In this document: positions 1-8,345 of the stretch, in pieces
How the letters are laid out: the number at the start of each line of letters is the position of its first letter
How positions within the stretch are numbered: the stretch's first letter is position 1
Source of the DNA: Phenylobacterium haematophilum
GTDB taxonomy: Bacteria > Pseudomonadota > Alphaproteobacteria > Caulobacterales > Caulobacteraceae
NCBI RefSeq assembly: GCF_014196295.1
Contig: NZ_JACIDK010000001.1
Location: forward strand, 1 to 64,000
Direction of reading: 5' to 3'
Length of the DNA stretch: 64,000 nt
The notes under the pieces: model-generated
Told to the model about the DNA's origin: nothing
Seen by the model: the letters and a program-made list of their open reading frames with translations, nothing else
The model's database searches: none
Position numbers and translations under genes: made by a program

Positions 1-428
1 ATCGGGGCCCCGACCTTCAGCGCCTGCTCCTGCACCTTGACGATCTTGCGGGCGTGGGCGTTCGACAGCGAGCCGCCGAACACCGTGAAGTCCTTCGAGA
101 ACACGAACACCAGCCGGCCGTTGATCCGGCCCCAGCCGGTCACCACCCCGTCGCCCGGCACGCGGTTGTCGGCCATGCCGAAGTCGGTCGCCCGGTGCTC
201 GACGAACATGTCGAACTCCTCGAACGAGCCTTCGTCCAGCAGCAGGTCCAGCCGCTCGCGCGCCGTCAGCTTGCCCTTGCCGTGCTGGCTCGCGATCCGG
301 CGCTCGCCCCCGCCCAGACGCGCCTCCCCACGGCGCTTCTCAAGCTCTTCAAGGATGTGCTTGGCGCCCGTCGGCGCGAGGTTTCGGACGATGGAATTCA
401 CGGGCCTGGCCTCAGGTCTGAGCGCCAT
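1..428 (-). CDS. pccB: Propionyl-CoA carboxylase beta subunit, N-terminal part (cut by window edge)
   Basis: This is the first ~142 codons of an acyl-CoA carboxylase carboxyltransferase (beta) subunit. It would convert propionyl-CoA to methylmalonyl-CoA with the biotinylated alpha subunit. Visible family features are the ILEELEKRR helix, the [15 protein letters not shown] segment, [12 protein letters not shown], and the [16 protein letters not shown] / [16 protein letters not shown] core around residues 75-115. The chosen ATG gives [10 protein letters not shown]; a GTG 27 nt further in (GTG-AAT-TCC) is an alternative. It is transcribed divergently from an ScfR-type short-chain acyl-CoA regulator, which supports the propionyl-CoA assignment over other carboxyltransferases. 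The 3' end lies outside the window. Confidence 0.88.
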   Translation of the reverse strand, partial: MALRPEARPVNSIVRNLAPTGAKHILEELEKRRGEARLGGGERRIASQHGKGKLTARERLDLLLDEGSFEEFDMFVEHRATDFGMADNRVPGDGVVTGWGRINGRLVFVFSKDFTVFGGSLSNAHARKIVKVQEQALKVGAP

Positions 429-492
429 CGAAAGCAGGCGCGACCCTGCGATAGGCGCCCTGGCAGGTGACGTCATGTGAATAGAGGCGCTA

Positions 493-514
493 TTGTGAAA
501 AACACGCTTCACAA
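493..514. promoter_or_regulatory. Perfect inverted repeat in the pccB-scfR divergent promoter
   Basis: TTGTGAA-N8-TTCACAA, with 7-bp perfect arms, lies in the 109-bp gap between pccB and the scfR-like gene. The A/T-rich stretch that follows, up to the start codon, also holds TTGCAAAT and TCGCAAAA, reminiscent of the TTTGCAAA motif of RamB/ScfR regulators. It is a plausible operator for autoregulation and pccB control; the binding protein is inferred from position only. Confidence 0.5.
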
Positions 515-537
515 ATTCACATTCTGCGAAGTTGCAA

Positions 538-1947
538 ATGTCGCAAAAGCTGTTCGTCGGACCGAAGGTGCGCCGCCTGCGCGAGGCGCGGGGCTGGAAG
601 CTGGAGCCTTGCGCGGCAAGGCTTGGCGTCTCGGTCAGCTATCTCTCGCAGATCGAGGCCAACCAGCGGCCGGTCACCGCGCGGGTGCTGATCTCGATGA
701 TGCGAGTGTTCGATGTGGACGCCGCTTCGCTCGACGCCGACGACGACCAGCGGATGATCGCGGACCTGCGCGAGGCGACGGCGGAATCGGCCGCGGAAGC
801 CCCTGCGCCGTCGCTGGCCGAGCTGAAGCTGGTGGTGACCAACGCCCCGAGCTTCGCGCGGCACTATCTGGATCTGCACAGGGCGCACCGGCGAGCCGGC
901 GAGCGGCTGAGCGCCACCGACGAGGCCCTATCTCTGGACGAGACCGTCGCGGCCAGCGCGCAGCTGCCATACGAGGAGGTGCGTGACTATTTCCACTACA
1001 AGAACAACTACATCCACGCCTTGGACGTGGCGGCCGAGCAGCTGCACGCCCAGTGCGGGCTGGCCCCCGAAATCCCGCTGGAGAGCGCGCTGGAGGCCTA
1101 TCTGCGCGACAAGCTGCAAGTGACCGTGCGGCGGGTGGCGGAAGGCGACCTGATGCGGCGCTACGACCCCGGCAAGCGTGAGCTGACGCTGAACATGGCC
1201 CAGCCCGCCGAGACTCGAACCTTCCAGATGGCCTGCCATGTGGTCGCCGCCGAACTGGGCGAGATCATCGAGGCGGAGCTGGCGGCGTCCGAACTGCGCA
1301 GTCCGGCTGCGGTCGACATCTGCCGCATCAGCCTGACCAACTATGCGGCTGGGGCGCTGGTGCTGCCCTACGAGGCGTTTCGCCAGGCGGCGCAGGAACT
1401 GCGACACGATATCGACGGCCTGACCCTGCGGTTCCAGTCCAGCTTCGAGCAGACCTGCCACCGCTTAAGCACCCTGCAGCGGCCGAGCGCGCGGGGGGTG
1501 CCTTTCTACTTCGTACGGGTGGACCCGGCCGGGAACATCACCAAGCGCCACAGCGCCACCCGGTTCCAGTTCGCGCGGTTTGGCGGCACCTGTCCGCTGT
1601 GGAACGTGCATGAGGCCTTCGGGCGCGACGGCCGCATCCTGACCCAGGTGGCAGAGATGCCGGACGGCGCGCGCTATCTGTGTCTGGCCTGGAGCGTGCT
1701 GAAACGTTCGGGCGGCCATGGCACGCCGGACCGACGCTACGCCCTGGGGCTGGGCTGCGAGGTCGAGTACACCGAGGCCATCGTCTATTCCGACGGCGTC
1801 GACCTGAAGGGGCCGCCGGCGCGGATCGGGGTCAGCTGCCGGATCTGCGAGCGCGACGACTGCCTGCAGCGGGCGTTTCCGCCGGTGGACCGCAGCTTCC
1901 GGGTGTCGCGCACCGAGCGCTCGATCGTGCCTTTCTCGCTCAGCTAG
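538..1947 (+). CDS. Short-chain fatty acyl-CoA transcriptional regulator (ScfR/RamB family)
   Basis: A 469-aa DNA-binding regulator. An N-terminal XRE helix-turn-helix (residues ~8-62, with [16 protein letters not shown]) is followed by an ImmA/IrrE-like region. The C-terminal DUF2083-type domain carries a Cys cluster ([16 protein letters not shown]) near residues 435-455. This architecture defines RamB/ScfR regulators that sense short-chain acyl-CoA and control propionate, acetate and glyoxylate pathways. It lies divergent to pccB, the typical neighbour. The ATG at 538 is preferred to an in-frame TTG six bases upstream. Its stop shares a CTAG with the convergent DUF411 gene. Confidence 0.85.
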   Translation: MSQKLFVGPKVRRLREARGWKLEPCAARLGVSVSYLSQIEANQRPVTARVLISMMRVFDVDAASLDADDDQRMIADLREATAESAAEAPAPSLAELKLVVTNAPSFARHYLDLHRAHRRAGERLSATDEALSLDETVAASAQLPYEEVRDYFHYKNNYIHALDVAAEQLHAQCGLAPEIPLESALEAYLRDKLQVTVRRVAEGDLMRRYDPGKRELTLNMAQPAETRTFQMACHVVAAELGEIIEAELAASELRSPAAVDICRISLTNYAAGALVLPYEAFRQAAQELRHDIDGLTLRFQSSFEQTCHRLSTLQRPSARGVPFYFVRVDPAGNITKRHSATRFQFARFGGTCPLWNVHEAFGRDGRILTQVAEMPDGARYLCLAWSVLKRSGGHGTPDRRYALGLGCEVEYTEAIVYSDGVDLKGPPARIGVSCRICERDDCLQRAFPPVDRSFRVSRTERSIVPFSLS

Positions 1948-2417
1948 CCGTGGCGGGCGAAGACCCGCGTCTTCCCGGACCGGTCGAGCAACAGCAGGGT
2001 GGCGTAGGCTTCGGTCGCGCCGTTCGGGCTTTCCATGCCGGGCGAGCCGATCGGCATGCCAGGGACGGTGAGGCCGATCGCCTTTGGGCGTTCCTTGAGC
2101 AGGCGCAGGACGTCGGCCGGCGGCACGTGGCCCTCAACGGCGTAGCCGCCGATCAGGCCAGTGTGGCAGGAGGACAGATTGAACGGGACGCCGTGTTTCT
2201 CGCGGATCGGCGTCAGGTCCTCCACCTCGTGCACCGTCGGCTTGAAGCCGGCGCGGGTCATGTGGGTGATCCAGCCCTTGCAGCAGCCGCACCAGGGGGT
2301 CTTGTAGACGACCAGATCGAGGGGCGGCGCGGCCTGGGCGCAGCCGGCCATCAGCAGCAGGGCAGGCGCCGCCAACAGCAGGCGCCGCCGATCGGGGGCC
2401 GGGTTCGACGAGCTCAT
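1944..2417 (-). CDS. DUF411 family metal-binding protein, exported
   Basis: A 157-aa protein with a twin-arginine/lipoprotein-like N terminus (DRRRLLLAAPALLLMAGC, lipobox Cys at ~25). The mature part matches DUF411: YKTPWCGCCKGWITHM near residue 40, SSCHTGLIGGYAVEGHVPP near residue 85, and the AIGLTVPGMPIGSPGME signature. DUF411 proteins occur with copper-resistance or respiratory genes and are thought to bind metal through the CxCC and CH motifs. Here it lies between scfR (convergent, stops overlapping) and the cytochrome bd operon. A role in copper or heme-oxidase homeostasis is inferred. Confidence 0.85.
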   Translation of the reverse strand: MSSSNPAPDRRRLLLAAPALLLMAGCAQAAPPLDLVVYKTPWCGCCKGWITHMTRAGFKPTVHEVEDLTPIREKHGVPFNLSSCHTGLIGGYAVEGHVPPADVLRLLKERPKAIGLTVPGMPIGSPGMESPNGATEAYATLLLLDRSGKTRVFARHG

Positions 2418-2502
2418 CTACTCAACACCGTACTCAAAAGCGTGTCCCGGAAGGCGTAGGAGGTCCGCCTATAGGTGGATACGCACAGGGGCGGCCCGGC
2501 CC

Positions 2503-2616
2503 TCACAACAGCCAGCTGCGGATCAGGTAGCTGACGGCGCCGACGGTCAGAACGCCGGCCAGCCAGAGCCCGACAAACCAGGCCAGCCGCCGCCAGGACG
2601 AGGAGGGGGCGGCCAT
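2503..2616 (-). CDS. DUF2474 small membrane protein, cytochrome bd-associated (CydX-like role)
   Basis: A 37-codon gene. The protein starts MAAPSSSWRRLAWFVGLWLA and continues as one hydrophobic helix ending SYLIRSWLL. The short basic N terminus (WRRL) followed by WFVGLWLAGV is the DUF2474 pattern found directly downstream of CIO-type cydAB. Its ATG overlaps the cydB stop by one base (TGATG), implying translational coupling as the last gene of the operon. By analogy with CydX it probably stabilises the oxidase. Gene finders with a size cutoff would miss it. Confidence 0.8.
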   Translation of the reverse strand: MAAPSSSWRRLAWFVGLWLAGVLTVGAVSYLIRSWLL

Positions 2617-3617
2617 CAATGATAGCCCTCGTGCCCGACCTTGCCGCGGAAAACCCAGTAGGCGTAACCGGTGTAGGCCAGGATGATCGGGATCAGCACC
2701 GACGCACCGACCAGCATGAACAACAGGCTGGAGTCGGGGGCTGCAGCCTGCCAGATGGTCACCGCGCCCGGAACGACGTGCGGGAACATGCTGATCCCCA
2801 GGCCCACGAAGCTCAGTCCGAACAGGGCGAGGGCCAGCAGGAAGGGCCAGCGCTCGTGGCCCTTGCGCAGGCTGCGGAAGAACAACACCGCGCCGATGAG
2901 CACCAGCAACGGCACCTGGGCGGTCAGCAGGACGCTCGGCCAGGCGAACCAGTTCTCGTAGTAGGCGCCTTCAAGAAACGGGGTGGCGGCGCTGACCACG
3001 GCGATGAGCAGCACCGTGCCGGCGCCGAGCCAGGCCGACATGCGCCGCATGTGGGACTGCATGGCGCCTTCGGCTTTCATGACCAGCCAGGTGGCGCCGA
3101 GCAGGGCGTAGCCGACCACCAGGCTGACGCCGGTGAGCAGGCTGAAGGGTGTCAGCCAGTCCCACCAGCCGCCGGCGTACTGGCGGCCCTCGACGGTGAT
3201 CCCTTGCAGCAGCGCGCCCAGGGTCACGCCTTGAGAGAACGCGGCGACCACCGAGCCGGCGGTGAAGGCGAAGTCCCAAAACTTGCGGTGGCCTGGGTCG
3301 CGCCAGCGGAACTCGAAGGCCACGCCGCGAAAGATCAGCGCCAGCAGCATGGCGATGATCGGGGCGTAGAGAGCGGGCAGCACGATCGCGTAGGCGAGCG
3401 GGAAGGCCGCCATCAATCCGCCGCCGCCCAGCACCAGCCAGGTCTCGTTGCCGTCCCAGACCGGGGCGACGGAGTTCATGGCCGAGTCCCGTTCCGGGCC
3501 CGGCTTGAAGGTCGGGAACAGGATGCCGATGCCAAGGTCGAAGCCGTCCATGACCACGTAGGCGAAGACCGCGAAGGCGATGACGAAGGCCCAGATGAGG
3601 GGGAGGTCGAGGCTCAC
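2616..3617 (-). CDS. cydB: Cytochrome bd ubiquinol oxidase subunit II
   Basis: A 333-aa inner-membrane protein with about eight hydrophobic segments, the normal size for the family. The N terminus holds the signature YVVMDGFDLGIGILFP (residues ~20-35), followed by WDGNETWLVLGGGGLMAAFP near residue 55. It starts with GTG overlapping the cydA stop (GTGA), so the two are translationally coupled. With CydA it forms the quinol oxidase that reduces O2 at high affinity. The set resembles the cyanide-insensitive (CIO) branch. Confidence 0.95.
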   Translation of the reverse strand: MSLDLPLIWAFVIAFAVFAYVVMDGFDLGIGILFPTFKPGPERDSAMNSVAPVWDGNETWLVLGGGGLMAAFPLAYAIVLPALYAPIIAMLLALIFRGVAFEFRWRDPGHRKFWDFAFTAGSVVAAFSQGVTLGALLQGITVEGRQYAGGWWDWLTPFSLLTGVSLVVGYALLGATWLVMKAEGAMQSHMRRMSAWLGAGTVLLIAVVSAATPFLEGAYYENWFAWPSVLLTAQVPLLVLIGAVLFFRSLRKGHERWPFLLALALFGLSFVGLGISMFPHVVPGAVTIWQAAAPDSSLLFMLVGASVLIPIILAYTGYAYWVFRGKVGHEGYH

Positions 3618-5041
3618 GAGGCGTCTCCCTGGCTGGCGCGGTGAACGGCGATGCCTGGGGCAGGGGTGATGCCGGCGGTCCGCACCGGATGGTCGGGCGC
3701 GGGCTCAAGGCCCGGCTCGCCGGCGTGGGGCGCGTGGCTCATGAGCTTGAGGATGTAGCCAGTGCCGGCTGAGAACACGATGAAGTAGACGACCACAAAG
3801 GCCAGCAGCGAGGCGGCGACGGCCGGCGCGTCGAGCGGCGCGGCCGACTGCGAGGTGCGCAGCAGGCCATAGACCGTGAACGGCTGGCGCCCGACCTCGG
3901 TCGTCACCCATCCCGCCAGGACGGCGACGAAGCCGGACGGGCCCATGACCAGGGCGAAGCGGTGAAGCCAGGTCCAATCGTAGAGCTTGCGGCGGGCGCG
4001 GGCGAGCAGACTGACCGCGCCCAGGGTGAGCATCAGCATGCCCAGGCCGACCATAATCCGGAACGACCAGAAGACGATGGAGACGTGCGGCCAGTTCTCG
4101 CGCGGCACGGTGTCGAGACCCGCCAGCGGCGCGTTCGGGTCGTGCTTGAGGATCAGCGACGAGGCCTTCGGGATCGAGATCGCCGAGTGGACGGCGGCGG
4201 CCTTTTCGTCCGGGATGCCGAACAGGATCAGCGGCGCGCCGTCGGGATGGCTCTGGAAGTGGCCTTCCATCGCCATGACCTTGGCCGGCTGGTGCTCAAG
4301 CGTGTTCAGACCGTGCATGTCGCCGGCGAAGATCTGGATCGGGGCGGCCACGGCGATCATGCCCATAGCCATGTTGAACATCACCCGCGCGCCGGCGTTG
4401 CTCTTGTCCTTCAGCAGGTGCCAGGCCCCCACCGCGCCGACCACCAGGGCGGTGGTCAGGTAGGCGCCGAGCACCGTGTGCGCGAGCCGGTATGGGAAGG
4501 ATGGATTGAAGATGATCGCCAACCAGTCGGCCGGCTCGAACTGGCCGGCGGCGTTCATGACGAAGCCCTGCGGCGTCTGCATCCAGCTGTTGGCCGATAG
4601 GATCCAGAAGGCCGAGATGAAGGTGCCGATGGCGACCGCCAGAGTGGCCACGTAGTGCAGCTTGGGGCCGACCCTGTTCATCCCGAACAGCATCACTCCG
4701 AGGAAGCCGGCTTCCAGGAAGAAGGCGGTCATCACCTCGTAGGCCATCAGCGGGCCGATCACCGGTCCGGTCTTGTCGGAGAACACCGACCAGTTGGTGC
4801 CGAACTGGTAGGACATGGTGATGCCGGAGACGACGCCCATGGCGAAGGCCAGGGCGAAGATCTTCAGCCAGTACTTGAAGAGGTTGAGATAGACTTCCTT
4901 GCCGGTCTTCAGCCACAGCCCCTCGAGCACGGCGAGATAGCTGGCAAGGCCGATCGAGAAGGCCGGGAAGATAAAGTGGAAGGAGACGGTGAAGGCGAAT
5001 TGCGCCCGCGCCAGGGTGAGCGCGCTGATATCGTCAAACAT
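3614..5041 (-). CDS. cydA: Cytochrome bd ubiquinol oxidase subunit I
   Basis: A 475-aa multi-helix membrane subunit carrying the hemes. Visible features are the N-terminal ARAQFAFTVSFHFIFPAFSIG with the heme ligand His near residue 22, the MGVVSGITMSYQFGTNWS block, and GWVTTEVGRQPFTVYGLLRT in the C-terminal half. The quinol-binding loop is short, typical of CIO-type rather than E. coli-type CydA. Its start overlaps the end of the upstream regulator by 8 nt, so regulator, cydA, cydB and the DUF2474 gene form one transcript. Confidence 0.95.
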   Translation of the reverse strand: MFDDISALTLARAQFAFTVSFHFIFPAFSIGLASYLAVLEGLWLKTGKEVYLNLFKYWLKIFALAFAMGVVSGITMSYQFGTNWSVFSDKTGPVIGPLMAYEVMTAFFLEAGFLGVMLFGMNRVGPKLHYVATLAVAIGTFISAFWILSANSWMQTPQGFVMNAAGQFEPADWLAIIFNPSFPYRLAHTVLGAYLTTALVVGAVGAWHLLKDKSNAGARVMFNMAMGMIAVAAPIQIFAGDMHGLNTLEHQPAKVMAMEGHFQSHPDGAPLILFGIPDEKAAAVHSAISIPKASSLILKHDPNAPLAGLDTVPRENWPHVSIVFWSFRIMVGLGMLMLTLGAVSLLARARRKLYDWTWLHRFALVMGPSGFVAVLAGWVTTEVGRQPFTVYGLLRTSQSAAPLDAPAVAASLLAFVVVYFIVFSAGTGYILKLMSHAPHAGEPGLEPAPDHPVRTAGITPAPGIAVHRASQGDAS

Positions 5042-5627
5042 CGGCCAGGCCCTCGGACTTGGGCCGGCGGCGCGACTTGCCGCCGGCGACGACCTTCAGA
5101 CGGTCCTTGATTTCGAAAACCTTCTGCACCTTCGAGCCCACCTCGAGCAGTTGGATCAGGGTCTGCGTTTCGAGCTTCTGGATGTCCTCCGACCAGCGGG
5201 TGACCAGTTCGATGAGCCCGTGCATTTCGGCCATCCGCGCCTGGGCGTGGCGTTCGCCTTCGGTGGCCGGCGTCTCGACGAGCGCCTGACGCAGCATCGA
5301 CAGGGTTGGATCGATCTCCCGCTTGCGCCGTTCCTCGGCCAGGATGCGCACGATCTCCCAGATGTCCTCCGGCGTCGAGAAATACTCGCGCCGATCGCCG
5401 GGCTTGTGCTGCAGCTTCACCAGCCGCCAGGACGAAAGCTCCTTAAGTCCCATGCTGACGTTCGAGCGTGAGAAGCCGAGCTTCTCGGTGATGTCGTCGG
5501 CGTTCAGAGGCTCTTCAGCGAGGAACAGCAGTGCGTAGATCTGGCCGACCGTGCGGCTGATGCCCCAGCGGCTGCCCATCTCGCCGAAATGGAGAACGAA
5601 GGCCTGAGTGAGCGGAGGGAGATTCAT
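5034..5627 (-). CDS. GbsR/MarR-type transcriptional regulator of the cytochrome bd operon
   Basis: A 197-aa regulator. The winged-helix core spans residues ~20-100: WGISRTVGQIYALLFLAEEPLNADDI, GFSRSNVSMGLKELSSWRLV, HKPGDRREYF. This matches the GbsR-like branch of MarR proteins. A helical C-terminal half and a basic tail (GGKSRRRPK) follow. It is the first gene of the cydAB operon, and its promoter holds a perfect 18-bp palindrome just upstream. It probably represses its own operon; the ligand or signal is not evident. Confidence 0.85.
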   Translation of the reverse strand: MNLPPLTQAFVLHFGEMGSRWGISRTVGQIYALLFLAEEPLNADDITEKLGFSRSNVSMGLKELSSWRLVKLQHKPGDRREYFSTPEDIWEIVRILAEERRKREIDPTLSMLRQALVETPATEGERHAQARMAEMHGLIELVTRWSEDIQKLETQTLIQLLEVGSKVQKVFEIKDRLKVVAGGKSRRRPKSEGLADV

Positions 5628-5637
5628 GTTCTCGAAC

Positions 5638-5655
5638 TTTCAGGAATTCCTGAAA
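5638..5655. promoter_or_regulatory. Perfect 18-bp palindrome, probable operator of the cyd operon
   Basis: TTTCAGGAATTCCTGAAA is a complete dyad beginning 11 bases upstream of the regulator's ATG. Similar TTCAGG/CCTGAA dyads are common targets of MarR-like dimers. Its position over the expected promoter or leader fits autorepression. The binding protein is inferred from linkage. Confidence 0.65.
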
Positions 5656-5879
5656 ATTAGAAAATCAGTGACGCTGGGTCAATGGCCCGCGGGGCGGCTG
5701 AACGCCGCGGAGGTGGAAAGTCGCTGGACCAAGGCGGCGCGCGAACTCCGCCGCCTGAACGCATCCGTCAGGGCAGGGCGGTTTGTCGACGCCTATCGCT
5801 GGACTGTCCCTCAGCGGCACGCGGCGACGCGCCCAAGGCAAGAGGGCGTGCAGGAGCACGTTGGGAAAGCGATTGCGGG

Positions 5880-5906
5880 GTCCGCCGCCCGGCCTGCGCG
5901 GCGGAC
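5880..5906 (-). terminator. Hairpin downstream of the SDR gene
   Basis: GTCCGCCGC-N9-GCGGCGGAC forms a perfect 9-bp stem after the SDR stop (minus direction), without a clear U-tract. A second dyad, CTAGCCGCGGCTAG (5921-5934), overlaps the SDR stop. The rest of the 303-bp gap 5628-5930 holds only the cyd operator; no gene is seen in it. Confidence 0.35.
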
Positions 5907-5930
5907 CGGCTCTCCAGATTCTAGCCGCGG

Positions 5931-6926
5931 CTAGTAGCCGCCGATGATGGGCAGAATTTCGCCTGTGATGTAGCTGGAGCAGTGCGGCGAGGCGAGGAAC
6001 ACGTAGGCTGGGGCGATCTCCTCCGGCTGCGCCGGGCGCTTCATCTTGCTCTTGGCGCCGAACTGGCTGACGTCCTGCGCCTGCTTGTCGGCCGGGTTCA
6101 GCGGGGTCCAGACCGGACCGGGAGCGACGGCGTTGACTCGGATGCCCTTGGGGATCAGGTGGCCGGCGAGCGCCCGCGTGAAGGCGTGGATGCCGCCCTT
6201 GGTCATCGAGTAGTCGAGCAGGTCTTTGCTGCCGTCGATGCCGGTGATCGAGCCGGTCATCAGGATCGCCGAACCAGGCGCCATGTGCGGGACCGCCGCC
6301 TTGGCCAAGTAAAAGTAACCGTAGAGATTGGTCTTCAGCGTCCGGTCGAAGTGTTCGTCGCTCAGATCTTCAAGGGCCGGCACGTGCTCCTGGAAGGCTG
6401 CGTTGTTGACCAGAACGTCCAGCCGTCCGAACGCCTCGAGCGTCTTGTCGACCGCGGTCTTAGCAAAGGCGGGTTCGGCGACGTCTCCGGCCAGCAGGAT
6501 AGCGCGCCGACCTTCCTTTTCGACCGCCGCGCGGGTGGCCTCTGCGTCCTGGGTCTCGCTCAGATAGGCAATGGCCACGTCGCAGCCCTCGCGCGCGAAC
6601 AGCACCGCCACGGCCCGGCCGATGCCGGAGTCCGCGCCGGTGATCAGCGCCACCTTGTCCTTCAACTTGCCCGACCCTTTGTAGAACGGCGCGTCGTACA
6701 TCGGCGCCGGATCCAGCGCCGCCTCGACGCCGGGCTTCTTCTGGTGCTGCGCGGGGAAGGGGGGCGCGGGGTATTCGCGCGCGCCGGCCTGCATCGCGCC
6801 GTCGTCCTCGTCGTTCTGGAACGAGCGCGTCTCCTTCGCGTCGATCTTGCTCTGGATGTCGCGTTCGGCCTGCGCGGCGTGCTTGGCCTTATGCGCGAAA
6901 GGCTCTCCCGTGGAGGGTTGGGTCAT
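5931..6926 (-). CDS. SDR family oxidoreductase, general-stress-protein-39-like
   Basis: A 331-aa NAD(P)-dependent short-chain dehydrogenase with the ~80-residue N-terminal extension typical of the YdaD/YghA stress branch (PAPPFPAQHQKKPG, MYDAPFYKGSGKLKDKVALI). The Rossmann motif GADSGIGRA is near residue 98, NNAAF near 180, and the catalytic YSMTKGG about 45 residues later. It ends YITGEILPIIGGY. The ATG at 6926 has a strong AGGAGG upstream. It is divergent from the flavodoxin-like gene. Its promoter has a near-consensus sigma-EcfG motif, consistent with a general stress response role; the substrate is unknown. Confidence 0.9.
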   Translation of the reverse strand: MTQPSTGEPFAHKAKHAAQAERDIQSKIDAKETRSFQNDEDDGAMQAGAREYPAPPFPAQHQKKPGVEAALDPAPMYDAPFYKGSGKLKDKVALITGADSGIGRAVAVLFAREGCDVAIAYLSETQDAEATRAAVEKEGRRAILLAGDVAEPAFAKTAVDKTLEAFGRLDVLVNNAAFQEHVPALEDLSDEHFDRTLKTNLYGYFYLAKAAVPHMAPGSAILMTGSITGIDGSKDLLDYSMTKGGIHAFTRALAGHLIPKGIRVNAVAPGPVWTPLNPADKQAQDVSQFGAKSKMKRPAQPEEIAPAYVFLASPHCSSYITGEILPIIGGY

Positions 6927-6960
6927 GTCGTCTGGTCCTCCTCTTTGCGTGAGTGGGGGC

Positions 6961-6985
6961 AATGAGCGGGCGCAGACGCGGTTCC
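6961..6985 (-). promoter_or_regulatory. Candidate sigma-EcfG promoter for the SDR gene
   Basis: On the minus strand GGAAC (6981-6985), a 16-base spacer and CATT (6961-6964), one mismatch from the CGTT -10. The predicted transcript begins about 30 nt before the SDR start. The opposite strand holds a perfect motif for the divergent gene. Confidence 0.5.
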
Positions 6986-7010
6986 GCCGCCGGGTAGGCC
7001 CGCCCGAGGC

Positions 7011-7036
7011 GGAACCCTCGTCGCCGCGCCCCCGTT
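7011..7036 (+). promoter_or_regulatory. Perfect sigma-EcfG promoter motif for the flavodoxin-like gene
   Basis: GGAAC (7011-7015), 17-base spacer, CGTT (7033-7036), matching the alphaproteobacterial general-stress sigma consensus. The expected transcript starts near 7043, 19 nt before the ATG at 7062. Confidence 0.72.
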
Positions 7037-7061
7037 GCCTCGGGACGACAAGGAAGCGCTG

Positions 7062-8141
7062 ATGACCAAGACCCCAGAGCCCCGCAAAGGAATGCCGAGC
7101 CCCGAGCTTTCCGAGAGCGAGTTCCGCGACCGCTATCTCCGGGCCTTCGCCGACCCGGCGTTCGAGCGGCTGGCCGTCGAACTCGACAAGATCATGACTG
7201 CGGCCTGGGACGCCTATTCGAACGCTCGCAAGGCGCCGCGCACCCGCAAGGCCGGCCCCGGCTACTCCGATCCCGAATACGACCTCTCGACCGACTGGCT
7301 GGCCGCCAAGGCCGAGATCGAGGCGGCCCAGGCCAGGCACGACGAGCAGGAAGGGCCATGCCGCATCCTGGTGATCAACTGCTCCTCTCGCAGCGAGCAC
7401 ACATGTCCCGGCGAGATGTCGAAGTCCTACCGGCTGGCGGACCTCTCGCGCGAGGAGATGGAGCGCGAAGGGGTCTCGGTGAATCTGCTCGACCTCTCGC
7501 GCCTAGCCTCGGAGTTCGGCCGCGAGATCCACCCCTGCAAGGCCTGCTTCTCGACCGCCGCGGCGCTCTGCCACTGGCCGTGCTCCTGCTATCCGAACTA
7601 CGCGCTCGGCCAAGTCCACGACTGGATGAACGACATCTATCCGATGTGGGTCGAGGCGCATGGCGTGATGATCATCACGCCCGTCAACTGGTATCAGGTG
7701 TCCTCGCCGCTCAAGCTGATGATGGACCGGCTGGTATGCGCGGACGGCGGCAATCCCGATCCGACCCTCACTCACGGCAAGGACGCCAAAACGGCCAAGG
7801 AAGAGGAGTTGAAGGGCTGGCCCTATCCGAAGCACCTGGAAGGACGGGTGTTCTCGGTCGTTGTGCACGGCGACGTCGAGGGCGCCGAGAACGTCCGCCG
7901 CAGCGTCTCCGACTGGCTGCGCTTCATGGACCTGATCCCGGCTGGGGTGAACGCTGAACTGGACCGCTACATCGGCTACTGGGAGCCCTATGCGACGAGC
8001 CACGAGGCGCTGGACGCCGACCGCGCCATGCAGGAGGAGGTGCTCAACGCCGCCCGAACCCTGGTCGAAGCGGCCAAGGCCCGTCACGCCGGCAAGATGC
8101 TGGTCGCAGGCCGGCGGCTAAGGCCGGCGCGACAGAAATAG
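7062..8141 (+). CDS. Flavodoxin-fold NAD(P)H-dependent FMN reductase family protein
   Basis: A 359-aa protein. The first ~95 residues are charged and helical. A flavodoxin-like fold then begins at RILVINCSSRSEHTCPGE, with the FMN phosphate-binding Ser/Thr loop. A cysteine-rich segment, HPCKACFSTAAALCHWPCSC (residues ~160-180), and TPVNWYQVSSPLKLMMDRL follow, the latter typical of NADPH-dependent FMN reductases. It starts at ATG 7062 with AAGGAA eight bases upstream. It is divergent from the stress SDR and carries a perfect sigma-EcfG promoter. A redox-defence role is inferred; the electron acceptor is unknown. Confidence 0.8.
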   Translation: MTKTPEPRKGMPSPELSESEFRDRYLRAFADPAFERLAVELDKIMTAAWDAYSNARKAPRTRKAGPGYSDPEYDLSTDWLAAKAEIEAAQARHDEQEGPCRILVINCSSRSEHTCPGEMSKSYRLADLSREEMEREGVSVNLLDLSRLASEFGREIHPCKACFSTAAALCHWPCSCYPNYALGQVHDWMNDIYPMWVEAHGVMIITPVNWYQVSSPLKLMMDRLVCADGGNPDPTLTHGKDAKTAKEEELKGWPYPKHLEGRVFSVVVHGDVEGAENVRRSVSDWLRFMDLIPAGVNAELDRYIGYWEPYATSHEALDADRAMQEEVLNAARTLVEAAKARHAGKMLVAGRRLRPARQK

Positions 8142-8150
8142 ACTGTCGGC

Positions 8151-8345
8151 CTAGTGGATCGTGTCGACGCGATAACAGGTGAGCACCCTTCGCGCGCCGT
8201 GCCAGATCACGACCTTCACCGCGCTCTCGTGCTGCTCCAGCAGGAGCACGGCCTCGACAAGCGCCTCGGAGTCGTTGTCGAAGAATTCGACGGAGAACGT
8301 CGGCGAAATCCCGTCGGCGTTAGTGGGGTAAAATGTGTAATTTTC
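8151..8345 (-). pseudogene. Remnant of a small hypothetical gene
   Basis: On the minus strand an open frame of about 65 codons ends ARRVLTCYRVDTIH with a good stop. It contains FSVEFFDNDSEALVEAVLL and VKVVIWHGARRV, which look like genuine coding composition. Upstream it runs into a stop (TAG) after LENYTFYPTNADGIS with no ATG, GTG or TTG available, and it enters A/T-rich sequence. It looks like the 3' part of a gene whose 5' end was replaced. The family is not recognised. Confidence 0.35.

Noticed and set aside
2619..3644. 341-codon plus-strand frame opposite cydB
   Set aside because: It is a mirror frame of a clear membrane protein gene, with His/Gln/Glu/Asp-rich shadow composition and no ribosome-binding site.
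5660..5685. TGAC...GTCAA resembling an FNR box upstream of the cytochrome bd operon
   Set aside because: The half-sites GTGAC and GTCAA are separated by five bases instead of four, so the symmetry of an FNR/FixK site is broken.
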